A program made the translations under genes and the position numbers. This document shows, in pieces, positions 25,032 through 33,005 of a stretch of 64,000 nucleotides of DNA; within the stretch, counting starts at the first letter, position 1, and each line of letters starts with the position of its first letter. The notes under the pieces were generated by a model, which had not been told where the DNA came from, did no database searches, and saw only the letters and a list, made by a program, of their open reading frames with translations. The stretch comes from [Zimmermannella] faecalis ATCC 13722 (lineage in GTDB: Bacteria; Actinomycetota; Actinomycetes; Actinomycetales; Microbacteriaceae), in NCBI RefSeq assembly GCF_000381765.1, contig NZ_KB907076.1, positions 124,001 to 188,000 of the forward strand, read 5' to 3'.

Positions 25032-26147
25032 CTAAAACTCTCGGTCGACGAGACGCTGTGCGAACTCTCGCAGCGCTTCCTTGACGACACCCGAGGGCAA
25101 CACCTCGAGCGCGTCGGTCGCGCGGCGCACGTACTCGTGAGCCGACTCGACGGTCTCGCGGGTGACGTCGTGGTCGCGCAGTTCGGCGATGATCGCGTCG
25201 ACCTCGGCCGCGTCGGTCGTGACGGCGCCGGGCCGCGCGAGGCTCTGGTCGGCGCTGCCGGGCTCGCTGCCGAACACGCGGGTGCGGATGCGCTCGAGCA
25301 GGTCGGCGGCCGCCGCATCCCCCGCCGCGGCGCGGCGTTCGAGCAGCAGCACCGGGAGCGTCTCGACGCCGGCGCGGAGGTCGGTACCGGCGCGCTTGCC
25401 GGTCGTCTCGGCGGCGGGCGAGAGGTCGATGACGTCGTCGACGATCTGGAACGCAACACCGACGGCCTCGCCGTAGTCGCGCATCGCGGAGCGGAACTCG
25501 AGGGGCGCGCCCGACAGCAGCACGCCGTACTCGCTCGCGGCGCCGATGAGCGAACCGGTCTTGTCGGCGAGCACGCGCAGGTAGTGCTCGATGCGGTCGG
25601 CGCCCTCGGCGGGCCCGATCGTCTCGTGCATCTGCCCGAGCACGAGCCGCTCGAACACGGTTGCCTGCAGGCGAATCGCCTCGGCGCCAAGGTGCGAGAA
25701 GATCTGCGACGCGCGGGCGAACAGCAGGTCGCCGGCGAGAATCGCGGTCGAGTTGCTCCAGCGCAGGTGCGCGGCGGTGACGCCGCGGCGCAGGGTCGCC
25801 TCGTCCATGACGTCGTCGTGGTAGAGCGACGCGAGGTGGGTGATCTCGACGGCGGCGGCCGCCTCGTCAAGCTGCTGGCTGACGGGCTCGTCGCCGAGCT
25901 GCGCCGCGAGCAGCACGAGCATGGGGCGAAGGCGCTTGCCGCCCGCGCTCATGAGGTAGGTCGTGGTGGTCTCGGCGACCTGGTCGGCGTAGCGCACCTG
26001 CTCGCGCAGCACGCCCTCGACGCGCTCGAGACCCTCGTCGAGGGTCGCCTTGAGCTTGCGTTCGGCGGGCTTGCCGAACAGCTGCTTCGCGAACCCAGCG
26101 CCGATCGCGCCGTGTGCGGGGCGGCGCGCCGAAGTCGAGGCGGTCAC
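25032..26147 (-). CDS. Polyprenyl diphosphate synthase for the menaquinone side chain
   Basis: A 371-residue trans-isoprenyl diphosphate synthase. The motifs are GGKRLRP, the first Asp-rich region LYHDDVMDEA, and the second, FQIVDDVIDLS, with a Lys in TGKRAGTDL. It condenses IPP onto an allylic primer to give the long prenyl chain that MenA attaches. The GTG start at 26147 follows AGGAG, and the gene lies 35 bp downstream of menG on the same strand, matching the men context (compare grcC1 near menG in M. tuberculosis). Chain length cannot be told reliably from sequence. Confidence 0.92.
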   Translation of the reverse strand: MTASTSARRPAHGAIGAGFAKQLFGKPAERKLKATLDEGLERVEGVLREQVRYADQVAETTTTYLMSAGGKRLRPMLVLLAAQLGDEPVSQQLDEAAAAVEITHLASLYHDDVMDEATLRRGVTAAHLRWSNSTAILAGDLLFARASQIFSHLGAEAIRLQATVFERLVLGQMHETIGPAEGADRIEHYLRVLADKTGSLIGAASEYGVLLSGAPLEFRSAMRDYGEAVGVAFQIVDDVIDLSPAAETTGKRAGTDLRAGVETLPVLLLERRAAAGDAAAADLLERIRTRVFGSEPGSADQSLARPGAVTTDAAEVDAIIAELRDHDVTRETVESAHEYVRRATDALEVLPSGVVKEALREFAQRLVDREF

Positions 26148-26182
26148 GTAGTCTCCTGGAGCTAGCGAGTGGATGCGGCGGG

Positions 26183-26890
26183 TTAGCCGAGGGGTTTGGT
26201 TCCGCGGTGCAGCGCGACGATGCCGTACGTGAGGTTGCGGTGCGCCACGTCGGTGTAGCCGACCTCGCGCAGCCAGCCGGCGAACGTGCGCTGGTCGGGC
26301 CATGCCTGAATCGACTTGAACAGGTAGCGGTAGGCCTCGGGGTCGCTCGACACGAGGCGCACGACGGTGGGCATCGCGACGTTCATGTACGTGTCGTAGC
26401 CCCAGCCGACGAGCCCGTTCGTGGGGTGCGAGAACTCGCAGACGACGATGCGGCCGCCCGGTTTCGTCACGCGGAGCATTTCGGCGAGCGCGCGCTTCGG
26501 CTCCTGCACGTTGCGAATGCCGAAGCTCACGGTCGTGACGTCGAACGTGTTGTCGTCGAAGGGCAGCTGCGTCGCGTCGCCCTGCTGGAACGTGATGTTC
26601 GGGTGGTCGCCGTGGCGCTCGATCGCCTCGCCGATCATGCCGTGCGAGAAGTCGAGGCCCGTCACCTCGGCGCCCTCGTCGGCGAGAATTCGCGTGACGG
26701 TGCCCGTACCGCAAGCCACATCGAGGATGCGCGTGCCGGGTTGCGGGTCGATCGCGCGCCGCGTGCGCATGCGCCAGTACGGGGTGACGCCGAGCGAGAG
26801 CACGTCGTTCGTCAGGTCGTACCCGCGGGAGACGCGGTCGAACATCGACGAGACGTCGTCGGGTCGCTTCGCGAGGTCGGGTTGAGTCAC
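26183..26890 (-). CDS. menG: Demethylmenaquinone methyltransferase
   Basis: A 235-residue SAM-dependent methyltransferase of the UbiE/MenG family, performing the last methylation of menaquinone. Motif I is LDVACGTGTVTRIL near residue 56; the family regions VSRGYDLTNDVLSLG and NTFDVTTVSFGIRNVQEPKRALAEMLRVTKPGG are present. Length is normal. It reads into the polyprenyl synthase gene and is divergent from menF over a gap carrying 17-bp tandem repeats. The C-terminus ends in YGIVALHRGTKP, the usual family ending. Confidence 0.95.
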   Translation of the reverse strand: MTQPDLAKRPDDVSSMFDRVSRGYDLTNDVLSLGVTPYWRMRTRRAIDPQPGTRILDVACGTGTVTRILADEGAEVTGLDFSHGMIGEAIERHGDHPNITFQQGDATQLPFDDNTFDVTTVSFGIRNVQEPKRALAEMLRVTKPGGRIVVCEFSHPTNGLVGWGYDTYMNVAMPTVVRLVSSDPEAYRYLFKSIQAWPDQRTFAGWLREVGYTDVAHRNLTYGIVALHRGTKPLG

Positions 26891-26909
26891 CCGAACAGTC
26901 TAGGTCACC

Positions 26910-26994
26910 GCCAGGAGCGGGGCACGGCCAAGAGCGAGGCCGGGCCAGGAGCGAGACCAGGTCAGGAGCGTGGCCCGGTCAACGACGGGCACGG
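26910..26994. repeat. Five degenerate 17-bp tandem repeats between menG and menF
   Basis: The divergent intergenic region contains consecutive 17-nt units starting at 26910, 26927, 26944, 26961 and 26978. The first four follow the pattern G[CT]CA[GA]GAGCGNGGCCNG; the fifth is weaker. They fill the promoter zone of both genes, so they could bind a regulator cooperatively, or be simple slippage-derived repeats. Confidence 0.65.
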
Positions 26995-27017
26995 CCGCGC
27001 GATACCCTTCTGGGGTG

Positions 27018-28319
27018 ATGACTGCTCCTCGGCTGCGCGTGCGCACGCGGCGCATCGCCGACCCGGGCGCGCTGCTGCGGCTCGCGGCGAACCCCGGCCC
27101 GGCGCAGCGCCGGGAGCTTTCGGCCTGGCTGCGGCGCGGCGACGGCCTCGTCGGCCGCGGCGAGGTGTGGCGTCAGTCGTTCTCGGGCGAGCGGCGGGTG
27201 GCGGATGCGCGCGACGCGTGGGCCGCGCTCGTCGACGCCGCGGAGGTGTCCGACGACGTGCAGGTGCCGGGCACCGGACTCGTCGCGTTCGGCGCGTTCG
27301 CGTTCGCGGCGTCGAGCGCCGCCGAGAGTGTGTTGCGGGTTCCCGAGCTCGTCATCGGCCGGCGCGGCGACGTGTCGTTCGTGACGCGGGTGACGCTCGC
27401 GCACGATGACGATCTCAACGATGAGGCGCTCGGCGACACTGGTACGGCACAGCTGCCCGTGCTGGCGCCGATCGGCGAGGTCTCCCCCGTCGAGTTCCGC
27501 GAGGGCGAGATGACGCGCGAGCGCCACCGCGCCGCGGTCGCCGAGGCGGTCGCGCGCATCGAGGCGGGCGAGCTCTCGAAGGTCGTCGTCTCGCGCGACC
27601 TCGTCGGCGACCTCGACCCGGCCACCGACCTGCGCGCCGTGCTCGACCGGCTCACGCGCGCGTATCCCGAGACTTGGACCTACGCGGTCGACGGCCTGCT
27701 CGGCGCGAGCCCCGAGATGCTCGTGCGGGTGATCGACGGCGCCGTCACGGCGCGCGTGCTCGCCGGCACGACCCCGCGCTCGGCAGACCCCGACGCCGAC
27801 CGGGCGGCCGCCGAAGCGCTCGCCGCGTCGAGCAAGAACCGCGAAGAGCACCGGTACGCGATCGAGTCGGCGTTGCGCTCGCTCGGCTCGCTCGACCGCC
27901 ACGACGAGCCCGAGGCGGGCCTCACCGCCTCCCCCGAACCGTTTCTGCTCGAGCTGCCGAACGTGTGGCACCTCGCGAGCGATCTGCGGGGCACGCTGCC
28001 GCGCGACGCGAGCGTGCTCGACCTCGTCGCGGCGCTGCACCCGACCGCCGCGGTCGGCGGTACCCCGCGCGCCGAAGCACTCGAGCTCATCGAACGCCTC
28101 GAGCCCTTCGACCGGATGCGGTACGCCGGCCCCGCGGGCTGGCTCTCGGCTGCGGGCGACGGCGAATGGGTCGTCGCGCTGCGCGGCGCCGAGTTCGGCG
28201 ACGGCCGCGTCACCGCGTTCGCGGGCGGCGGGATCGTCGCCTCGAGCGACCCCGACGAGGAGTTTGCCGAGACACTGCCGAAGCTGCGGCCGATCGTCGA
28301 GGCGCTGACCGGGAGTTAG
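27018..28319 (+). CDS. menF: Isochorismate synthase
   Basis: A 433-residue chorismate-utilising enzyme converting chorismate to isochorismate, the entry to menaquinone synthesis. Diagnostic regions are ELSKVVVSRDLVGDL, YAVDGLLGASPEMLVRV, SSKNREEHRYAIESALRSL and the C-terminal LHPTAAVGGTPRAEALELIERLEPFDR followed by AGPAGWLSAAGDGEWVVALRGAEF. Menaquinone rather than siderophore use is inferred from the surrounding men genes. The ATG at 27018 was chosen; the upstream frame is the repeat region. It converges with PPK2, with stops overlapping by 4 bp. Confidence 0.92.
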   Translation: MTAPRLRVRTRRIADPGALLRLAANPGPAQRRELSAWLRRGDGLVGRGEVWRQSFSGERRVADARDAWAALVDAAEVSDDVQVPGTGLVAFGAFAFAASSAAESVLRVPELVIGRRGDVSFVTRVTLAHDDDLNDEALGDTGTAQLPVLAPIGEVSPVEFREGEMTRERHRAAVAEAVARIEAGELSKVVVSRDLVGDLDPATDLRAVLDRLTRAYPETWTYAVDGLLGASPEMLVRVIDGAVTARVLAGTTPRSADPDADRAAAEALAASSKNREEHRYAIESALRSLGSLDRHDEPEAGLTASPEPFLLELPNVWHLASDLRGTLPRDASVLDLVAALHPTAAVGGTPRAEALELIERLEPFDRMRYAGPAGWLSAAGDGEWVVALRGAEFGDGRVTAFAGGGIVASSDPDEEFAETLPKLRPIVEALTGS

Positions 28320-29191
28320 CTGTTCTTCAGGCGCTCAAGCTCGGTCTCGGGGTCGAAGTCGGCCTTCGGCCACTCGAGGTCGAGGCCGCGCAGCGTGTTG
28401 AGCAGCAGGCCCTTCACGAACAGCCGCGAGAACCACTTGCGGTCGGCGGGCACGACCCACCAGGGCGCCTCGGGGGTTGCAGTGCGCTGAATCGCGATCT
28501 CGTAGGCGCGCTGATAGTCGTCCCAGAGCTCGCGCTCGTCGATGTCGCCGGTGTTGTACTTCCAGTGTTTGTCGTCGCGCTCGATGCGCTCGCGCAGCCG
28601 TTCCTCCTGCTCGTCCTTCGAGATGTGCAGGAACACCTTCACGACGCGGGTGCCGTTCTCGACGAGCTCCCGCTCGAAGTCGACGATCGCGCCGTAGCGA
28701 CGCTCGATCTCATCGGCTGGCGCAAGCTCACGAACGCGCTGCACGAGCACGTCCTCGTAGTGCGAGCGGTCGAACACCCCGATGAAGCCGGGGTCGGGCA
28801 CGCGCTTGCGGATGCGCCAGAGGAAGTCGTGCGCGAGTTCTTCGTCGGTCGGGCGCTTGAACGACGCGAGCTGCAGGCCCTGCGGGTCGACCGACCCGAA
28901 CACGTGCCGAATAATGCCGCCCTTGCCCGCCGTATCCATGCCCTGCAGCACGAAGAGCACGCTCGGCGCCTCGGGGTCGTCGACCCGCGCCTTCGCGTAC
29001 ATGCGCTCCTGCAGGTCGGCGAGCTCTTTGTCGCGCACGGTGAGGAGCTCCTCGCCGATCTTCTTCTCGTTCTTTTCGGCGGTGAAGCCCGGGGTGTCGT
29101 TCGGGGCGAGGTCGGTCAGCGCGAAGCTGTCGTCGGTGACGCGCGCCGTGAGGGCATCTTCGAGATCGATGTAATCGGTGATGTCAGCCAT
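28316..29191 (-). CDS. Polyphosphate kinase 2 family protein
   Basis: A 291-residue PPK2-type kinase that transfers phosphate between polyphosphate and nucleotides. The P-loop is LQGMDTAGKGGIIRHVFG near residue 83, with the lid/Walker B region GVFDRSHYEDVLVQRV and the basic SKDEQEERLRERIERDDKHWK. It resembles the class of PPK2 that phosphorylates AMP or nucleoside diphosphates; the class is not certain. It lies convergent to menF and is probably unrelated to menaquinone synthesis despite its position. Confidence 0.9.
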   Translation of the reverse strand: MADITDYIDLEDALTARVTDDSFALTDLAPNDTPGFTAEKNEKKIGEELLTVRDKELADLQERMYAKARVDDPEAPSVLFVLQGMDTAGKGGIIRHVFGSVDPQGLQLASFKRPTDEELAHDFLWRIRKRVPDPGFIGVFDRSHYEDVLVQRVRELAPADEIERRYGAIVDFERELVENGTRVVKVFLHISKDEQEERLRERIERDDKHWKYNTGDIDERELWDDYQRAYEIAIQRTATPEAPWWVVPADRKWFSRLFVKGLLLNTLRGLDLEWPKADFDPETELERLKNS

Positions 29192-29249
29192 GGCGAGAGC
29201 CTACCCACGCCCGCCTGGCGGCCGCCGTACGCGCCTACGTCGTACACGC

Positions 29250-31133
29250 CTACTCGGCGTCGAGCGGCACCTCGATGATCATGCGCGGCGACGTCTGGTC
29301 GGTGAGCGCCTCCTCGAGCTGCGACCGGGTCGCGGCGCGCCGGTAGCCCCAGCCGTACGCGTCGGCGAGCGCCTCGATGTTCAGTTCGCGGCCCGTGCGC
29401 ATGACGCGGTCGAACGCGCCCGGGTCGGCGGTCGCGGCGACCTCGAGCCCGTCGAAGATCGTGCCGCCGTGGTCGTTGCCGACGATGATCTGCAGCCGCG
29501 GCGCATCCTCCCCACCCTGCATGACGAGCAGCGAAGAGGCGTCGTGCGCAAACGCGAGGTCGCCGAGCAGCACCCGGGTGAGGCCCGCGCGGGCCGTGAG
29601 GTCGTCGCCGTGCTGGCTCGCGTCGGCGACGCCGAGCGCGGTCGCGATCGTGCCGTCGATGCCGGCGAGGCCGCGGTTCGCGTGCACCCGCAGGCGCTTA
29701 CCGGGGGCGCGGGCGTCGAGGTCGCGAATGAGGCGGGATGCGGCGACGACGAGCCGGTCGTGCGGCCACGTGTGACGCCAGACCGCGTCGACGAGCATCG
29801 GCCGCGTCACCGGCTCGCGCGATACCGCGAGCTCTTGTTGGCCGAAGCGCGCCCGCTCGCGGAAGTCGCGGCTGCGCGACGCCTCGACGTCGGGGGCGGC
29901 CGCGTCGGAGCCCCGCTCGGCGACGATGGCGCGCGACGCGTCGAGCCAACCGTTCAGCATGCGGTCGGCCTCGCGACGCAGCTGGAACATCTCGTCGCTC
30001 GCGCCGAGTCGGGTCGACCCGAACGCGAGCACCTTCACGCCGTCGACGTGTTCGGCCGTCGGGGTGGGCTTGAACTGTGGCACGCCGAGGCGGTCGACCA
30101 CGATCACGCGCAGGCCGGGACGCTTCAGCAGCGCGTTCACCTCGCGGCTCAGGGTGGGATGCCCGAAGACGATCGCGAGCTCGAGCCCGTCGCGCAGGCC
30201 CGGCACGGGGCTCTCGGCGCCGAGCAGCTCACGGTAGGCGACGACGACGTTGCGGCCGAAGCGCGCGCCGCTCGAGACCTCGGCGATGAGCGGCCAGCCG
30301 CCCTGGCGGGCGACCCTTTCGGCCGCGGGGCCGGCGCCGTCGCCAGCGATGACGATGCCGAGGGGCCAGTCGGCCGGGTCGAGGCGCTCGGTGTCGAGGT
30401 GCGCCTCGCCCTCGTGCGCCGAGGCGCGCTGTCGCGGCGGCGGCGCCTGCTGCAGGGTTGCCTCGATCTGGGCGGCGAGCTCGGGGCTCACGCCGTGGCC
30501 GTCGAGCCGGCGGTCGCCGTCGGCGCCGGGCCAGAGCGCCTCGGCCGCGACGAGTTCCTCGGGAACCTCGTCGACGATCGGCTCGACGCGGTCGGAAAGA
30601 TCGGGCACGGGGCCAGAGAGCGGCTCGCGGTAGGCGACGTTGAGGTGCCAGGCCGAGCGCGCCGTCGCGAGCTCCTTGCCGGCACCCGCCGCGAGCGCGA
30701 GGTCGAGTTCGCCGCCCTCGGGTGCCGCGAGGGTCGTCGTGTTGATGAGCGGGCCGAAGATGCCGCTCTGCACCGTCGTCTGGTTCGCGCCGGTGCCGAT
30801 GAGCTCGCGCGGCCGATCGGCCGTGAGCGCGATGAGCGGCACACCCGCGTGGTGCGCCTCGAGCATCGCGGGGTGGAGGTTCGCGACCGCCGTGCCCGAC
30901 GTCGTGATGACGGGCACCGGGCGGCCCGACTCGCGCGCGAGGCCGAGCCCGAAGAAGGCCGCGCTACGCTCATCCACCCGCACGTGCAGCCGAATCGCTC
31001 GCACCCGCTCGAGTTCGGCGGCGACGAGCGCGAGCGCCTGCGAGCGCGAGCCCGGGCAGACGACGATGTCGCGCACGCCAACGTTCACCGCAGCAACGAG
31101 GAGTTCGCTGGCCGCCGCGAGTGCCGCGCTCAC
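29250..31133 (-). CDS. menD: 2-succinyl-5-enolpyruvyl-6-hydroxy-3-cyclohexene-1-carboxylate synthase
   Basis: A 627-residue ThDP-dependent enzyme joining isochorismate and 2-oxoglutarate in menaquinone synthesis. The N-terminal Pyr domain shows VCPGSRSQALALVAAE and VDERSAAFFGLGLARESG (with the catalytic Glu), then TSGTAVANLHPAMLEA. The C-terminal PP domain has LRVHANRGLAGIDGTIATALG and IIVGNDHGGTIFDGLE. It is somewhat longer than E. coli MenD, mainly through an Arg-rich linker around residues 240-270. It overlaps the upstream small membrane protein gene by 4 bp. Confidence 0.94.
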   Translation of the reverse strand: MSAALAAASELLVAAVNVGVRDIVVCPGSRSQALALVAAELERVRAIRLHVRVDERSAAFFGLGLARESGRPVPVITTSGTAVANLHPAMLEAHHAGVPLIALTADRPRELIGTGANQTTVQSGIFGPLINTTTLAAPEGGELDLALAAGAGKELATARSAWHLNVAYREPLSGPVPDLSDRVEPIVDEVPEELVAAEALWPGADGDRRLDGHGVSPELAAQIEATLQQAPPPRQRASAHEGEAHLDTERLDPADWPLGIVIAGDGAGPAAERVARQGGWPLIAEVSSGARFGRNVVVAYRELLGAESPVPGLRDGLELAIVFGHPTLSREVNALLKRPGLRVIVVDRLGVPQFKPTPTAEHVDGVKVLAFGSTRLGASDEMFQLRREADRMLNGWLDASRAIVAERGSDAAAPDVEASRSRDFRERARFGQQELAVSREPVTRPMLVDAVWRHTWPHDRLVVAASRLIRDLDARAPGKRLRVHANRGLAGIDGTIATALGVADASQHGDDLTARAGLTRVLLGDLAFAHDASSLLVMQGGEDAPRLQIIVGNDHGGTIFDGLEVAATADPGAFDRVMRTGRELNIEALADAYGWGYRRAATRSQLEEALTDQTSPRMIIEVPLDAE

Positions 31134-31630
31134 GAGCGCGTGCCTTCGGAATCCTGGTCGGGGCCCTTGCCCTTGGTGTCATCGAGATTCGGCTCGCCGA
31201 GATCGCCCGCTCCAAGGTCGGTCGCGTCGGGGTCGACGTCGGGCGAGGTCGCATCGAGCGTCGGCACGGCGCCAGTGTGGTTCGAGGGGTGCTGGTCCAT
31301 GCTCGTGCGGCGGGCCTGCGCGATCTCGTCGTCGAGCTTGCGCATCTCTTCTTCGAGCTCGGCGATGCGGGCGTCGTGTTCGCGGTCGTTGCCGATGCTG
31401 CGCAGGTAGTCGGTGTCGTTATCGGGCGCGCTCGCCTCGCTCGGCACGGGCCCCTTACCCATGAAGATCCACAGCAGCGGGCCGATGACCGGAAGCAGCA
31501 GCACGACCACGAGCCAGACGGGCTTGCGGAAGATTCGCGTGCGGTTGGCGTCAGACATCGCGCAGTCAACGATCGCGTACACCGTCAGCGCGACGGCGAC
31601 GACAATAGCGAGAATGATCCAACGGCCCAT
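31130..31630 (-). CDS. PLD nuclease N-terminal domain (PLDc_N) membrane protein
   Basis: A 166-residue protein with two N-terminal membrane helices (WIILAIVVAVALTVYAIVDCAMS and FRKPVWLVVVLLLPVIGPLLWIFMGKG), the pattern of the PLDc_N domain common in actinobacterial small membrane proteins. A charged coiled-coil-like segment follows (ARIAELEEEMRKLDDEIAQ), with an Asp/Gly-rich tail. The stop overlaps the menD start by 4 bp (ATGA), so it is translationally coupled to menD. This small partner is often found next to menD or menA in relatives; its function is unknown. Confidence 0.8.
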   Translation of the reverse strand: MGRWIILAIVVAVALTVYAIVDCAMSDANRTRIFRKPVWLVVVLLLPVIGPLLWIFMGKGPVPSEASAPDNDTDYLRSIGNDREHDARIAELEEEMRKLDDEIAQARRTSMDQHPSNHTGAVPTLDATSPDVDPDATDLGAGDLGEPNLDDTKGKGPDQDSEGTRS

Positions 31631-31695
31631 ACCCCGGGAGTCTACCGTCGCGGCCTTGACGTTGCGTCTGCACCGACGTTCGTAGACTGGTGCCG

Positions 31696-32043
31696 ATGAA
31701 GACCTCGCGCGCCTGGATTATCTACACGGTCGTACGGCTGCTCGCATTCGCGGTGCCGTTCGTACTCGTGATGCTGCTGTTGCCGAACCTCCCCTACAAC
31801 TGGATCATCGCCGTCGTCGTCGGCTCGATCGTCGGTTTCACGGTCTCGATCATCTTTCTGCGCGACGAGCGGCTCGAGATCGGCGGCTCGATCATGGCCG
31901 CGCGCGAGGGCCGCGCCCCGAAGGGTCGCGACGCCGAAGAAGAGGATGCGCTGCTCGACGAGGCGGAGGATGCGCCGGCCGACGAGGAAGCGGCCGAGGA
32001 CGACGAGCCGGAAGCCGAGGCTGCGCCGGAGTCCGATCGCTAG
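31696..32043 (+). CDS. DUF4229 domain-containing small membrane protein
   Basis: A 115-residue protein: two transmembrane helices (WIIYTVVRLLAFAVPFVLVMLLLP and YNWIIAVVVGSIVGFTVSIIFL) and an acidic tail of Glu, Asp and Ala. This matches DUF4229, an actinobacterial family of unknown role. The ATG at 31696 is used; an in-frame GTG at 31690 is possible and no ribosome binding site decides. It is divergent from the PLDc_N gene and its stop overlaps that of menA at a CTAG, so it is embedded in the men cluster. Confidence 0.82.
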   Translation: MKTSRAWIIYTVVRLLAFAVPFVLVMLLLPNLPYNWIIAVVVGSIVGFTVSIIFLRDERLEIGGSIMAAREGRAPKGRDAEEEDALLDEAEDAPADEEAAEDDEPEAEAAPESDR

Positions 32044-33005
32044 AACGGCGTGACGGCGGGCGTGATGTTCGGGATGATCATGCCGGCCGCCATGATGATC
32101 GCCCACACGAGCGAGCCGATCGAGGTGAGCTTCAGCGCGAGAATGAGGTCGCGGGGCGCGTCGGTGGTCGACGTGATGACGACGGCCGGGCCGATGATGA
32201 GCAGCGCGAACAGGGCGAAGCCCGTGAGCGGATACACGAGCAGGAACATCACGGTCGCGACGAACGGCAGCAGCGCGAATAGCCCGAACCCGATCTTGCC
32301 CGCGCGGCGACCGATGCGCACCGCGAGGGTGCGCTTGCCCGCCGCACGGTCTTGGTCGAGGTCGCGCAGGTTGTTCACCATGAGCACTGCGCAGGCGAAC
32401 AGGCCCGCGGCGACGCCGAGCACCCACGCGTTCGAGGGCACGAACAGCAGCTGCGTGTAGGCGGTTCCGGCGACCGCGACCAGCCCGAAGAAGATGAACA
32501 CGAACAGCTCGCCGAGCCCCGCGTATCCGTAGGGCCGCTTGCCGCCCGTGTAGAACCAGGCTGCGATGATCGCGAGCGCGCCCACCGCGAGCAGCCACCA
32601 CTGCTCGGTGCGCACGACGAGGAACAGGCCCGCGACCGCCGCGAGCCCGAAGAAGAAGAAGGCGACGCCGCGCACACGCTTCGGCTCGACGAGGCCGCCG
32701 CCCGTAAGCCGGGCGGGGCCGACGCGCACGTCGTCGGTGCCGCGCACGCCGTCGGAGTAGTCGTTCGCGAAGTTCACACCGATCTGCAGGCACACGGCGA
32801 CCGCGAGCGCCGCGAGCCCGCGCACCCAGTGGAACTCACCAGGCGTCACGGTGACCGCTGAGGCGAAGCCGAGCACGACGGGCGCGAACGCGAGGGGCAG
32901 GGTGCGCAGGCGCGCGCCCTCGATCCAGTCTTTCGCCGTCACCGGGCGGGAGTTCGCCTTCGTGCGGGGCTTCTGGGTCGGGTTACTGCGCTTCTGCTTT
33001 GCCAC
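32040..33005 (-). CDS. menA: 1,4-dihydroxy-2-naphthoate polyprenyltransferase
   Basis: A 321-residue UbiA-family membrane enzyme that prenylates dihydroxynaphthoate. The Asp-rich motifs are FANDYSDGVRGTDD (near residue 82) and NNLRDLDQDRAAGKRTLAVRIG; about eight transmembrane helices are evident. The Lys-rich N-terminus precedes RLRTLPLAFAPVVLG. The GTG start at 33005 follows AAGGTGG-like sequence and lies inside the end of menE (23-bp overlap), suggesting translational coupling. It would use the chain made by the polyprenyl synthase at 25-26 kb. Confidence 0.93.
   Translation of the reverse strand: MAKQKRSNPTQKPRTKANSRPVTAKDWIEGARLRTLPLAFAPVVLGFASAVTVTPGEFHWVRGLAALAVAVCLQIGVNFANDYSDGVRGTDDVRVGPARLTGGGLVEPKRVRGVAFFFFGLAAVAGLFLVVRTEQWWLLAVGALAIIAAWFYTGGKRPYGYAGLGELFVFIFFGLVAVAGTAYTQLLFVPSNAWVLGVAAGLFACAVLMVNNLRDLDQDRAAGKRTLAVRIGRRAGKIGFGLFALLPFVATVMFLLVYPLTGFALFALLIIGPAVVITSTTDAPRDLILALKLTSIGSLVWAIIMAAGMIIPNITPAVTPF

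Noticed and set aside
24995-25870. Extension of the ferredoxin reductase frame upstream across the prenyl synthase gene
   Set aside because: The residues are low complexity and have no family match; a good ribosome binding site marks the start at 24994.
29178-31409. A 743-codon frame opposite menD
   Set aside because: It is the antisense reading of menD and has no recognisable features.
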